Both the position numbers and the translations under genes were made by a program. The notes under the pieces were generated by a model. The model did not search any database, was not told the origin of the DNA, and saw only the letters and a program-made list of their open reading frames with translations. Below are positions 24,898-35,424 of a stretch of DNA of 64,000 bases, piece after piece (position 1 is the first letter of the stretch; every line of letters starts with the position of its first letter). The DNA lies in NCBI GenBank assembly GCA_037176845.1, contig JAYKXP010000007.1, forward strand, positions 1,009,135 to 1,073,134, written 5' to 3'. Source of the stretch: Paramarasmius palmivorus. Lineage: Eukaryota; Basidiomycota; Agaricomycetes; Agaricales; Marasmiaceae.

Positions 24898-25626
24898 AAT
24901 AGTGAAGAGGTGCTGAGGCGACTGAGATAGTTGCAGAACGGTGATTTGGAGCGTTGCAGAAGACTCACTTTTAAGGAGTCGGCTACGCTTTGACCGTTTT
25001 CACAGATACATCGACATGGTGCCACTGAAACGCTTGGACTGGCTACAATTGGAAGTTTTGCTTGGACCAGTGGCTGCAACCGTCGATGAAGCACGCTTGT
25101 CCACCTTGCAAACAATCTGCTGCATGAGGAATGGATAGATGATGTGGCACCTTTCATTGAAGCGCCGAAGAGAGGTACGGCAGATATACTACAGTTTGAA
25201 TCTGGTTTGAACCATTGACAGGATTCAAACTTCAAAGTTGGAGATACATTAATCCTATGTACAGTAGGTTTGAACCAATGTAGAAGCAGCATCCGAGTGA
25301 TGGTTCACCAAAGTCAAGACGCACAACAAGATCCACGACGAGAAAGGGCGGACATGGACAGTCATCGACGTCAGATCCGGAGACGACTATCACTGCCATC
25401 AGGACGGCGCTCCGGAAAGGTTTGAACTGTTGGAAGGGAAGTGGCATGATAACAGGTGCATTAGGGCCGTGGGGATGTCCCAGTATAGTTTGAACAATAG
25501 TTACTTGGACAGTCATCGAACGATGGCATAGTTCAAACTGAAACCATTATATGATTGGTTGCAATTACGTTTTTATCTCGGTTATCTCAAAATTTCTCAA
25601 ATTACGGTTTTGGGTTTTTCCTGATG
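24898..25626. repeat. Right inverted arm of the large element
   Basis: TTTGAA(C/T) motifs occur at about 25195, 25206, 25267, 25421 and 25489, with complementary TTCAAAC forms at 25226 and 25532. The AATGGTTT block matching the left arm ends at 25548 and the terminal GGGTTTTTCCTGATG ends at 25626. No gene is visible. The stretch next to gene D at 24898-25190 may serve as its promoter. Confidence 0.6.
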
Positions 25627-27402
25627 TAATAGCTGTTACACTCGACACTGGCGATATTGCAAGCTGTGAGGAAGTCGAGGCCAAGAGGTGTGGAATTGGA
25701 GAAGAAAGTCAGCGATGACTGCTTCGAGTTCAAGTTGAAGGGGTACAAATGTATGTTCTCTCTTCTCATTTCTTTCAGTACCAAGACTAATACTTGTTAC
25801 AGGGTTCCAGGAAAACACCTTCGCAACCAACTCTCTTCGTAACATCTCTAGATGCACATTCCTTCACACTCCAAACATCCTTATCCCTATCCAACCATTC
25901 CCGTGTCAAAGACCTCTGGATCTTCACCGGTCCTCCATCCAAAGACAGCACATCTCCAATTCCCAATTCCTCATCACCTTCATTGCAATGTACAGGCCCT
26001 GAACCAATCTTACCCTGCTCTCACGCATGTGCACAAGAAGCAAGCTACAGAGCCTATACTGCCTCACGAACAGCTATCCACACTGTCATCGTTCCGGCAC
26101 CCCAACACTGGGCAGCACAATAGAGCAGCTACCGATCCTCAACATCCACCGCCCCTTCCACCTTGTAGCGGCAGTCCAAACGCTAACGGTAATGCTCGTC
26201 CACATACACCGCCAAATGTGTTACGTAGGAAAACCGCTCCACGCGCGCAGGTCCCTGTTTCTGTGCACGACAAAGACCCTGTTGAAGGTGGTCAGCAAGA
26301 ATACAGAGCTGTACTCCTGAGTGTCATATCGGACAGTGCACAGAACATGACCGGCGTTGGTGTTGGTGGCGGCGGCGGTGCAGTCAAAGGTGGTAGAACC
26401 CCAGACATCTTCTATACCAGCTCACCGTTCGGTGCTGGTATGCCTCCTCGATCTCGAGCTGCGACTCCACAAGTCAACTCAAGAGGCGCATCTCCCGCTC
26501 CATTCCCAACTCAAGACCCCGAAGTGGAACAGGAAGTCCCGAGTTGTGATACTGGCTGTCTTCTTTCGCTGGGAGCGTTCAAGGATAGCGGTGTGTACCG
26601 ATACACTGATTCTGCGTACGAAGAAGCCAAGGACAAAAACGATGACGAGAAAGGTGTGAAGATTCCTATCCAATGGACTGGCGGTCTTCCACCACCTCCT
26701 GCCAAAGAAAGACCGCCAAACCCAGAACACATGTCAAGTGTACCAATGCTTCCTGGTGGATGGCAATCCACTCCTGAGACTGAACATCCTCCACCTCCAG
26801 TGCCTGAAAGACTTGACATGGAAGTCCATGACGTCGACGTCGACGTACATGTTGCTTCGCCCGAGGTTATGCGTAATGAAGAAGCCGGACAGAGGCGGAG
26901 TGAGGCTGCATTAGTTGGGGTTATCCCATCTGCGCCTTCTTCTCCTGCACCGATTGCTTCACCGTCTCCAGCTTTGCCATCATCTCCGCATACCGACAAC
27001 AAGGCATGTCAAGTAAGCGGTGTGAGTTCAGGCCAAGGCTGGGTACTCATCAATGTCGAAGGAAAGTCCGTGCCTACCTCACCTGTGTCCCCGGCGAAGG
27101 AACCTTCATCCTCGTCCTCCAGCTCTGATCTGCATGATACCAACCCCCTACACAAAGACGCATCAATGTCACCTGCCGCAAAGGCTATCGTAATCATCGA
27201 CACTGTTGGCCAAAAGGAGAAAGACAAGGACAAGGACACTCCTCAATCAAACTCACAAGTGAAGCAGTTTCTTTCACTGAGTCAGAAACCTGGTGAAGAG
27301 GAGAAGGAAAGAGAGAGGAAGGGTTCAATAAGAGACAGATTGAGGAGGTTGGGTACACCGGAGGTGAAGAGGAATGAGGATAATAGGAGGAGTTTTGATT
27401 AG
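25627..27402 (+). CDS. Ser/Pro-rich protein of unknown function, 5' end missing or displaced
   Basis: A coding-like exon around 25640-25752 (K-S-R-P-R-G-V-E-L-E-K-K) ends at GTATGTTC and is followed after TTACAG (25801) by a frame with F-Q-E-N-T-F-A-T-N-S-L. A long open frame then runs from 25852 to a stop at 27402, though the switch between frames near 25850-26120 is unresolved. The long part is rich in Pro and Ser, with Gly-rich (26356-26390) and Asp/Val-rich (26829-26850) low-complexity runs, and ends in a basic D-R-L-R-R-L-G region. No domain is recognised. The exon begins immediately at the right end of the large transposon, so the natural 5' part may lie at 8.4-9.1 kb or be lost. Confidence 0.5.
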
Positions 27403-27865
27403 GTTTGGACTTGGTTTTTTGAGTTGTGTATGTATGACTACACAGTGTTTTTGGATGTTCAGTTCATTGCAAGGGGTTGGACAGTTTTGATAAATTCTTG
27501 TTTTCTTTTGTAGGTAGATTTTGTGATGAGTTGATGAGTACAATATGATATTTGGTTTTAATTTTTTGTTAGTGATAGTATTGGTGCTTGAATGATGACC
27601 TGAGTTTTTATACACTCACTTCCCAGAGGTGAGAGTAAATCATAACTAGATATGAAAGCAATGAGATACATGAGGAGTGATATATTAGAGCCCATGAATG
27701 CTCTATACAGTCTATCATAGCTAGCACAAAAATCAGAAAGTATAAAACATATATAACGGAGAAATTGTTGTAATAAACTGAAGCTAGATTATTTGGAAGG
27801 GGCATGTCTTTACTCAAATTGGGTAGGCAATTGGTCCAAGTCATCCAATAGAGCTCTGTGGATAG
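27403..27865. other. AT-rich convergent spacer
   Basis: This lies between the 3' ends of the Ser/Pro-rich gene and the NACHT gene. It is markedly AT-rich with no gene, and the compositional change toward AT begins here. Confidence 0.4.
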
Positions 27866-30294
27866 CTATCTCCTTGCCAAGCAAGCAAATTGATCTCGCC
27901 ATTCATACAAAACCTGCTTGAATGCAGCCAGATCTTCTTCCTATACCAAAACAGTCAGTCTAATAGATATGAACTTGAAATGTATCACATACCTTTACCA
28001 GATTGCAAGTAACACTTTTAGAAGTGTTGTTGATGATATCATCATCAAACACTTTCTGATTATCATCTTCCTCAAGAGCCTTCCAAATATCATACATCAT
28101 TTTCAGCACCTCTCCCTTTCCATTGGTTGGTGTAATTTGTACCACAACCCAATCATTAGGAAGGATCTTGCTGGGGTCAGAGGTAATGGGAAGAAGTAGT
28201 GGGTATTGCCTCTGATAGCTAAAATTCTTCCACCATTTTCTATAATATTCCCGAGCCAACTCAGCCACATTCCTTCCTTTTTCTGTGTCCATTCCACTGC
28301 TAAAAGTGAATAAACCACATTGTGAGAAAATAATGTCTACAATTGCGCTGTATTGAGGACTTTTCCTGCTAAAACCAATGTGAAACCCATTCAAAAAAGT
28401 TTCTGTTCTTTTAATGAATGTTTGTAGTGACTGTGTCCCAAAAGACTATACATTGATAAGAAAGTTGATAAAAAGGCTAATGTAGATTCTCTCACCTTTG
28501 CCCACTGCAAACAATTTGTAAAGCAAACAAAAAAATTCAGATTATATGCTCCTGGAATAGTCAAAGCTCCAATGACAAAAAGGTCAACATGCTCCAATTC
28601 AGCTAGTAAGCTGGCACTTGGAGTGTCAACTTGATAACAGTAGACAGGCCAGACTACAAAGTCTTCCACACTGTTATGCCCAATATCAGCTTTGCTCTTC
28701 CACTTTGTAAATGCAGCATCAAATGATTGGTTGGATTTGAGGGGGTAATATGGTGTGTAGGAGGAAAGAGTGCAAAGGAGGAACCTAGCTACAAGGTCAC
28801 AGTATTGTGTCTTGGAATATTGTGGAACATGATAATCTCCTGAGCGAGCTTTGTTGAGAAGGAACTCTGTAAAGGAGGCATGTCGAATTCTGATGCTAGA
28901 ATCTGCATCATGAGGAACATTAATAACAGAGTGAAGTTTTGATAGAAGGGTTTCTATTTTTCCAGGCTGAAGCTTAAAAATCCTGGTTATAACAGATGGT
29001 GAATGTTGTTCAAGAAACCTGGTCAATTGGTCAATATAATACTTTATGTCCTCTACATCCTCACATTTCATGAATGGATGAGGAGTGACTATAAACTGGA
29101 TGATAGGATAGACCTCTATCCAATAGCGACAGCTGGACAGGATCTGTTGGTATAGCATATCAAGAGCAGAGTATGGAGACTCTGATAATATACTATCAGG
29201 CTCTGTACTCAGGATATCCTTCAACCGGTCCTGTGGTCGCTCATCAGAAGTGTCAAGATAGTTGATGACAGTGGTAGCAAAAATAAACTGCCCACTTGCT
29301 CTCTTAACAAGGTTAATCACCTCATCACCACTTGGCCACAGCTCTCCCTCATATTTAAGGGCATAATGGTGCTTCTTCCGAAGCTCTGCAAACTTCTCTA
29401 ACAGGTATATCTGAATATCAAGGTCTGATTCAGTGAAGTAACCTGTAGTTCGCACTGTTCCACCTGAGACTTCAATGCTTTCTGCCAATATAGCAAAATT
29501 TGCATTGATGATGCTGTTGTATATTGGTGGTTCAGGACGGCTGCAAAGGAGGAATCTGAAGGCTGGAGTGCGAGTGGTAATTGCATCATCAACAATGTCA
29601 ATAAGCTTTTGTTGTGATGGTGCATGAACACATTCATCTATTCCATCAACCACTAGAACATTAGGGATGTTCATTGGAGCTGTAGAGAACTGGTATACTT
29701 GAAGAAATGGCTCAAGTATCAATTTCCGGAACTGAACTCGAGCCGCAGCTTCAAAGATCTTGGGATCATCGCGGATAACATTAAGGATAAATGGGCCAAC
29801 AATGTCTTTGAGATAGGATGTGCAGCATTGGTATGCTATTGTTGCAACAAAAGCATCCAAATTATCACGGGTGGAGTCATTGCGAGAGAAGAAGAAAGCT
29901 CCAACTAGATGATTCCTGTGGTCCTCTGCTGTTTTCTGAGCAATTGCTGACTTGCCAACACCAGCACCTCCATGAACCCACTGAACCCTCATAGTTGGAT
30001 CATCTTCCAAAATCCAGTTGCCCAATGCCTTGAGAATTCGAGCTCGTGTACCAGGATGGCAGCTCAAAGCTGAAACTGGACCAGAGTCATAGGTTGCATT
30101 CATTGCAGCTTTGGCACCAAGGATACGAATAAGTTGGGGTGTATCATCTGTTTATGTCCAGTAAGCATTATCCAGTTATAAGCAGGTCAGTACTTACCAT
30201 AATGATTGTGGTATGTATGATTATACTGGTCACGATGTGCTGTATGAAAAGCACTACCCCTAATGTTTATACCTGATGTATGATGGAAGGCCAT
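27866..30294 (-). CDS. NACHT-domain NTPase (STAND/NLR-like), 758 aa
   Basis: Four exons close in phase: 30294-30198, 30147-28496, 28445-27993 and 27940-27866, giving 759 codons with stop. The N-terminus (M-A-F-H-H-T-S-G, then a His/Tyr/Asn-rich stretch) resembles the short leaders of agaricomycete NACHT proteins. The P-loop is V-H-G-G-A-G-V-G-K-S-A-I-A-Q at about residue 90. Walker B is V-L-V-V-D-G-I-D-E-C at about residue 190, followed by a sensor-1-like L-L-C-S-R-P-E-P. A helical region follows with the R-H-A-S-F-T-E-F-L-L motif usual downstream of NACHT. No WD40, ankyrin or TPR repeats are attached; the C-terminal 170 residues are unrecognised. Such proteins are thought to work in self/non-self recognition or programmed cell death in fungi. 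Its base composition is clearly more AT-rich than the neighbouring genes. Confidence 0.88.
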
Positions 30295-30980
30295 TTGTCA
30301 AGTATTGTGAAGCAGAAAAGAACTCCAGTCTCTGTAAGAGTTGCAAAGGAAAAGGATGATAGGAAGATTCCAATCAATGTTATGCAACCCTCAATATCAC
30401 CAAGGCAACTAAAGTTGGAAGTATAATGAGAAGATTGTGATGAGAAATCACAACTGAGAGAGGTGAAAGCAGATTGGTGCAGGAGTGCCGAGAGAAAGGT
30501 AACAATGGCCTTGCCCAAGTGAGCTCCAGTTGTTTTGATTGTGTTATTTCTATGAAGGACAGGGGACAAGGTGTAGTCAATGTCAAGTGTTTTGAGACAA
30601 TTCAACACTAACACTAACAGAATTGATATGAATGAGAATGGAAATAGGGAGAGTGGTGTACTAGGAGATGGCCAAAGCTGGGTGTTCAGGTGCTTCAAAC
30701 AAACCAACTCCAAATGACAACGTAGCCCAATATAATGGACTCCAGTGCTTGTGAGAGGCTATAAAAAAGTGTGAAGCACTATGATAGTTCACAGTGGGAT
30801 AGAGATAGATGATGGTGTATGGAAAGTGGAAGATGGGTCAGGAATGATGGCAATGGCAGCAGATAACTTCAAGAGTTCCAAATACAATGTCAATCTTTGA
30901 CAATGTTGTCTTAAGGAGCTCAAATGATCCTTGCTGGGGTTTGTGAGGAAAGGGAAAGGGGATGGAGGAAGAATGGAGTT
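30295..30980. other. Upstream region of the NACHT gene
   Basis: AT-rich and presumably contains the promoter. An open frame on the minus strand (30713-30267) overlaps the NACHT start and is hydrophobic, but it is in a different frame from the NACHT start and looks like composition-driven noise. I see no other gene. Confidence 0.35.
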
Positions 30981-31500
30981 GATGACGTTTGTTGTCACAA
31001 GGTCTTTGTGACACTGATGCAATGGAATTGGAGTGGAATAGGAAGAGGTGTGGGATTGTGTAATGGGATGAAGAAGATGAGGGAGTTCAAGAGCTCCAAG
31101 CAAGTGAAACTCAGATGTTGTCTGATAAAATGGGACTCTGGGATAGTGAGAGTCTGGGACAGGGTCACAAAAAGATCCAGTCAAAGTTAAGCACTTTGTG
31201 GAAGCACTCTCTTTGAACAATATGATTGTTGACAATGATGAGAATGTGTAAGGTGACAGAGGAGTAAGGTAGTGGGATGAAGAAGGTGGGGAGTTGGAGT
31301 GCTCTGGGCGAGTGAACTTCAGCTGTTGTGTGATCCAACAGAACTCTGGAGTAGTGAGAATCCAGGACAGGATCACAAATGGGAACAAAGTCAAGATTAA
31401 GCACTTTGTGGAAGCTCTGTGACTAATGTGATTGTTGACAGTAACAAAAATGTGTGAGGTGGCAGGGGAGTAAGGGGATTGGGAAATGGGTGAAGGATAG
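30981..31500. repeat. Tandem repeat, unit about 210 bp, about 2.5 copies
   Basis: The phrase TTAAGCACTTTGTGGAAGC occurs at about 31188 and, identical, at 31398, giving a period of 210 bp. The copies at roughly 30981-31190 and 31191-31400 share further phrases (GTGGGATGAAGAAG / ATGGGATGAAGAAG, then a GGGACAGGGTCACAAA / AGGACAGGATCACAAA pair) at clearly diverged identity. A third partial copy runs to about 31500 (GATTGTTGACA, GGGGAGTAAGG). The long antisense frames here come from the repeat and show no domain. Confidence 0.65.
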
Positions 31501-31820
31501 CACAGAGGGATGGCAAAATGTAGATGGGTTCCAGATGTTGATGCTTGTTTAGCAACCTAGGCTTCCCTGTTCAATGGATATTGTATGCCAAAATAGCAGG
31601 GATTCACAGAGAAAAGATATCCAGGGTTTTTGACAAGAGGTTGCAAAGGACAAAGAGGTTCAGGAGAAAGGAAGATACAGCGGTAGAATGTCATGGATGG
31701 GAAAAACATGTGTGCATGCTGTCAAAAACCACATGGTGCAGGCTGTCACCTGTCACTAGTCACTGCCTATCGGCTGTGTTCATATCCAACAATCAAGAAG
31801 AAACGGAGATACAAATATTA

Positions 31821-32353
31821 CAGTGTTTCCCGAAAATGATGTCCATCAATGCAAATTTTTTTCTTGAAATTAAATAAATAAATAACTCAGGCGCTGGGAA
31901 ACACTTGCTGTAAATGGGAGCGCTTGCTACCCCGCACTATGTCTAGCGAGCGGTACTTGACTGCAGGCCTCTTCCCCTTGAGTCAAGTACGGTATTTATA
32001 TCACTCAGGATTTCAGTACCACAGAGTCCTGATGCAAGTTCAGAAAGGCAACAATGCTGCAAATTTTTCAATCCAATGCCCACTGGCGTTATGATATTGG
32101 CTACAATCACATTATTCATTGCTTATCTTGACCCAGACGTCCTCGGGCCAGCTGCTCAAACACTGGTTCAAGTTCTAGTGCCAATGTGAGTGTCTGGAGG
32201 TCCAAACTGTACATCTCGTTGCAATCCCATTGGTCGGATTCAGTCTCAGATTCAGAAGCTCACACGCCGTTAGTGGGTGCCAGCATTTATTTATTTATTT
32301 AATTTCTCAAAAAAAAAAAATGATGCAAAGGACATCATTTTCGGGAAACGCTG
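31821..32353. mobile_element. TA-flanked terminal-inverted-repeat element, 533 bp
   Basis: The left end CAGTGTTTCCCGAAAATGAT (31821) matches the reverse complement of the right end (CAGCGTTTCCCGAAAATGAT, ending 32353). Similarity continues for about 75 bp through GATGTCC, a T-rich run and GAAATTAAATAAATAAATAA. Both ends are directly flanked by TA (31819-31820 and 32354-32355), the target duplication of Tc1/mariner elements. There is no transposase, so this is a non-autonomous MITE-like copy. Inside is a second palindrome, GTACTTGACT...AGTCAAGTAC, at about 31953-31989. Confidence 0.8.
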
Positions 32354-32355
32354 TA

Positions 32356-33073
32356 ATGGGTCGTCTTGTGGAGGTTGACTTCGAAATGGAACTTGGGTTA
32401 TTCATCAGCAGCAGATAAACATGGATATGTATTATATCTAGAAAAAAAGTCCTGAAAAAAATGACCATCATTAGTACTCATATATATGGGACATAGCCAG
32501 AAATTTTACCTGCAGTTGTCCCTCGTGGTCAACGTGCAAGAGCAAGACGCGTCGTCGCTTCTTCCTTTTCCGCTACCACCACGACCTCTACCGCGATTTA
32601 GAGCCAACCTCTCGAAACAACCGTTGCCGGTTCTATTTTCAGTGATTTAATAAAGGTGAGTGCTCGTTACAGAAGCTTCTGCATGTCGAAACAATTTACT
32701 TACACTAGGATAATCAAGCGCACAGTTCTCCGCTCTCAAGCACCCTCAAATATGTTTCGGTCGTACTATCCCCCTGCCTGACACCGTCCTCGAGCTATAC
32801 CAGAGGCGACACTTATGACGATTCCAAAATTACAGGCCTACGAACGGCGTTGCGTTCATTCAATCACGACTCTTTTACGTCGAACTAGACCATCGAAGTA
32901 CGGGGCGGAAGGATCCGTCATGCATATCAAAACCAAGAGAGCTGAAGCAGGGCGTATGGAGAAGAGGTACGTCAAATTCGGTGGAATTCATTCTACCCCC
33001 ATGAACCTGTTCTCCAGACCAGTAACAACACCTACACCTACGACTCTGCCTCTCCTCACGTCATTCAGCTATC
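32356..33073. other. No recognisable gene
   Basis: A pyrimidine-rich stretch at 32540-32600 precedes a GTGAGTGC donor-like site at 32656. Short frames at 32815-33099 have no recognised domain. This may be the 5' part of the decayed transposase below. Confidence 0.3.
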
Positions 33074-33320
33074 AAGAGCTGCGCTCTCGGTATCGATAAT
33101 GCTTTGCGCAGCCTACTGCCGAAAACATTCGCCGCTTCTCTCGGTGCCAACTCTTACCGCTTGATATCACTAACAACGGATGGATGGCTCACGAAAGGAC
33201 GGGGAGGTATCATTACAGCTCGCATGCATGTGTTCTTCGAAGGAGAAGGGTGCGACAGCCCACTCAGTCTGAAGGCACGACATTTCAGAGACCGCCCTTG
33301 CGCCGTTACAGTACTTTGAT
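33074..33320 (+). pseudogene. Possible hAT-type transposase remnant
   Basis: A frame at 33104-33319 contains I-S-L-T-T-D-G-W-L-T-K-G, which resembles the first catalytic-aspartate motif of hAT transposases (S-L-T-x-D-x-W-T). The surrounding sequence is broken by stops and no C-terminal dimerisation domain was found. The call rests on one motif and is tentative. Confidence 0.3.
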
Positions 33321-33979
33321 CTACTGTACTTCAAAACGGTGCGAAGATATACGAGTTCTTGGACATCGGACATAATTGGTGACTTCGAGAGCTCTACGCC
33401 TTGTACTAGACTTTACACCGTACATATGATATCATCTCCGCTATGCGAGTTATCTAAGCGCATTTCTATTGTACACGCTGGACAGATGTCTTGCCTTGAT
33501 TCCTCTGCGCGCATGGTAGACTATCAACGTCACAGGGCTTCTACGTCAATCTTGGTTGCATGAACGTGTACTGCTTCTCTTCGAAACAAAGGGGACTCGT
33601 TCGCCGGCTCTGATACCTTTGGCCTAGACAAGTTCTACAGACAGACCTGTCACCTCAAGGTAAGGAAAGAAAGAACGAACGTACGGCGGTGTTGAGGTGG
33701 TGGTCGGATGTCAAGAGGCGGCGCACGGACAATCCGTAGCTTGGCGAACGTCAATCAAGTATCTCGATGGTCTTTGAAATATCAACTACCAGTAAGCATA
33801 AACAGATAACCGACCACTAGAACACTCACCCCATGCCATGAACAACTTTCAGGCGTAGATGCCAAAAGATAGCGACTTGCGAACACTAGTGACGAAAGAT
33901 AGCCACTCGAAGAGAACACAATATCGCTCCTACAAATGAAGACAAACAGATATGGGTACGTCAAGCTGTACCAGTACCG

Positions 33980-34410
33980 CTGATATGTACTGACCTTTGG
34001 GAACTAGAACGCCCAAGGTTTCGATATGAAACAAAGCCCGATAAGGTAAACGCGAACGATAACGATCACGAGAAACATTGACCTGCGGCAAGGTGAGCGG
34101 ACGAGTAAAAGGGATAGAATGAGCGGTACGAACACGCCAACCATGGATCCCAACTGTGGTTGCACCGTAACCTGGCAGCTCCATGTGTTTGATTGGTGTA
34201 CCAGCGCTAGAGGCCAGGTATGTAAGATGGATGCGAACGAAAAGGTTCTGTAGCATCGTCCTTGGCCACGCGCTACTACCACACAATCCTTTGGTGGCGA
34301 TAGCCAAGAAGCCGGGTTAGGATACTCCCGACGAGCTTGAGGCCGAGAAGCTACGAAGAGGGCCTGGAGTGCACGTAACGGAGATCATGAACCCAACCCC
34401 AAACCGTTTG
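33980..34410 (-). pseudogene. Third, partial copy of the MFS permease
   Basis: Minus-strand sequence matches the exon 4-6 region of the intact permease at 37-39 kb and also the left copy near 3060-3420. A shared plus-strand phrase is GAACGCCCAAGGTTTCG followed by the counterpart of the M-F-I-I-N-G exon start, and C-G-S-S-A-W-P appears at about 34255-34275 (intact: C-E-S-S-A-W-P-G). The rest of the gene is missing and frames are broken. Confidence 0.55.
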
Positions 34411-34610
34411 CTCGACCTCATCCACCACTACCCCGACCTTCCCCTTGTCATTCTTCCTCCCACCGCACACCCCATGCCCTTCAAAACAGGCCACCCAAAA
34501 CTGCCCGCGTTGCGTGGGTGTGCTGCTGTTCCCGGAGTATGTTGATAGGCAGGTAAGGATTCAAAGACGGTGAAAGTGATTGTGGTTGTGAGGAAGGAAG
34601 GCAGAGGTAA

Positions 34611-35294
34611 TCAGGGCGTTTGATCTTGGAAGGAAGCGATTAGGTTGACGAAGATGTTTGTCTTCTTTCGCGCGATAGTCACTTGGAGGCGAGGGGTCGA
34701 CCATGCTTTGGTGATCTCCACTAGCGGAGTGGTAAGTGCACTAGAATGGACGAAAAGTTGGTTAATCCACGTCGAAGTGGTAGATTGAACATGAACACGC
34801 TTACGGAGGCAGAGGGTTTTGGGCGTTTGAGTGGACAGAGGCAGTCGTAAATGGCCATGGGTGCGTTCGGGAATCTGAGTGGAAGACAAGTCACGAGACG
34901 CTTGGGGTGTTTTGGATATCCTAGAAGCATCGATGTCGGACAAATCCAGTGCGCAGGTGCTGGGATTCGCGCTACTGTTCATGAATCGATGGTAGTGAGC
35001 GAAGGCGTTCCTTTCGTATAGATAGCAGTGCCTGGTGATTTCGCGGCGTAGACCATATTTGTTGAGCGTCGTAGTTGGGATATCTAGCTAATCATTAGTT
35101 TCATTCAAATAGCAACGAATAATCATAGACTCACTTGTAACCAAACCCACTCGCGTCCTTCGTTCTGAGCCTGCCAGTTTGTTGAGTCTTCGTTGTGATC
35201 GTGGTCGTAGTGAAAGAGAGCCGCGGCAGCTTGACCCGTAACCACCATGACGATTCTCAATCTCTCATGCATCACAGCCAGGACCTCTTTTCCG
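34611..35294 (-). CDS. Uncharacterised gene divergent from the F-box gene
   Basis: A plausible first exon starts at an ATG near 35270 (M-H-E-R-L-R-I-V-M-V-V-T-G) and ends at a GTGAGTC donor near 35133. A further frame runs from about 35080 down to a stop at 34611 and is Thr/Ser/Pro-rich. No domain is recognised and the exon set is incomplete. A decayed copy exists at 1.04-1.37 kb in the same relation to an F-box copy, so this is a genuine ancestral gene of the block, possibly itself decaying. Confidence 0.35.
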
Positions 35295-35424
35295 AATACT
35301 AGGCTTAGGACTGAGAACTGTATTTTGCTTTGAATAACTGGCTCCTAATTCTGGGTCTTAAACAGGGGCAGGTTCTCACCATATAAAGCAAACATGAATT
35401 TGTTCTAGGTGTCCAGGAATCCCC

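Larger units (their letters stand above)
9091..25626. mobile_element. Large KDZ-type DNA transposon with cargo genes, about 16.5 kb
   Basis: The left end reads CATCAGGAAAAACCC (9091-9105) and the right end is its exact reverse complement (25612-25626), with weaker similarity continuing for about 60 bp. A second matching inverted block follows: AATGGTTTGAGTTTGAAC at 9974 against its complement at about 25531-25548, continuing into a related CATCGTT(T/C)GAT stretch. TA dinucleotides (or ATA if TA is part of the end) flank both ends and may be the target duplication. Inside are an intact KDZ transposase, two plus-strand paralogous genes and two minus-strand genes. KDZ elements are known as large, gene-carrying DNA transposons of basidiomycetes; that this whole interval is a single element is my inference from the ends and shared motifs. 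Confidence 0.65.

Noticed and set aside
16003..25626. A TET/JBP dioxygenase gene, which is known to travel with KDZ transposons in basidiomycetes
   Set aside because: I looked for the H-x-D and distal His/Arg pattern in genes A-D and did not find it.
30267..30713. Hydrophobic minus-strand frame upstream of the NACHT gene, possibly a membrane protein
   Set aside because: It overlaps the NACHT start in another frame and its character follows from AT-rich composition.
30789..31394. Minus-strand frame of 201 codons
   Set aside because: It spans the 210-bp tandem repeats; openness comes from the repeat and there is no recognisable domain.
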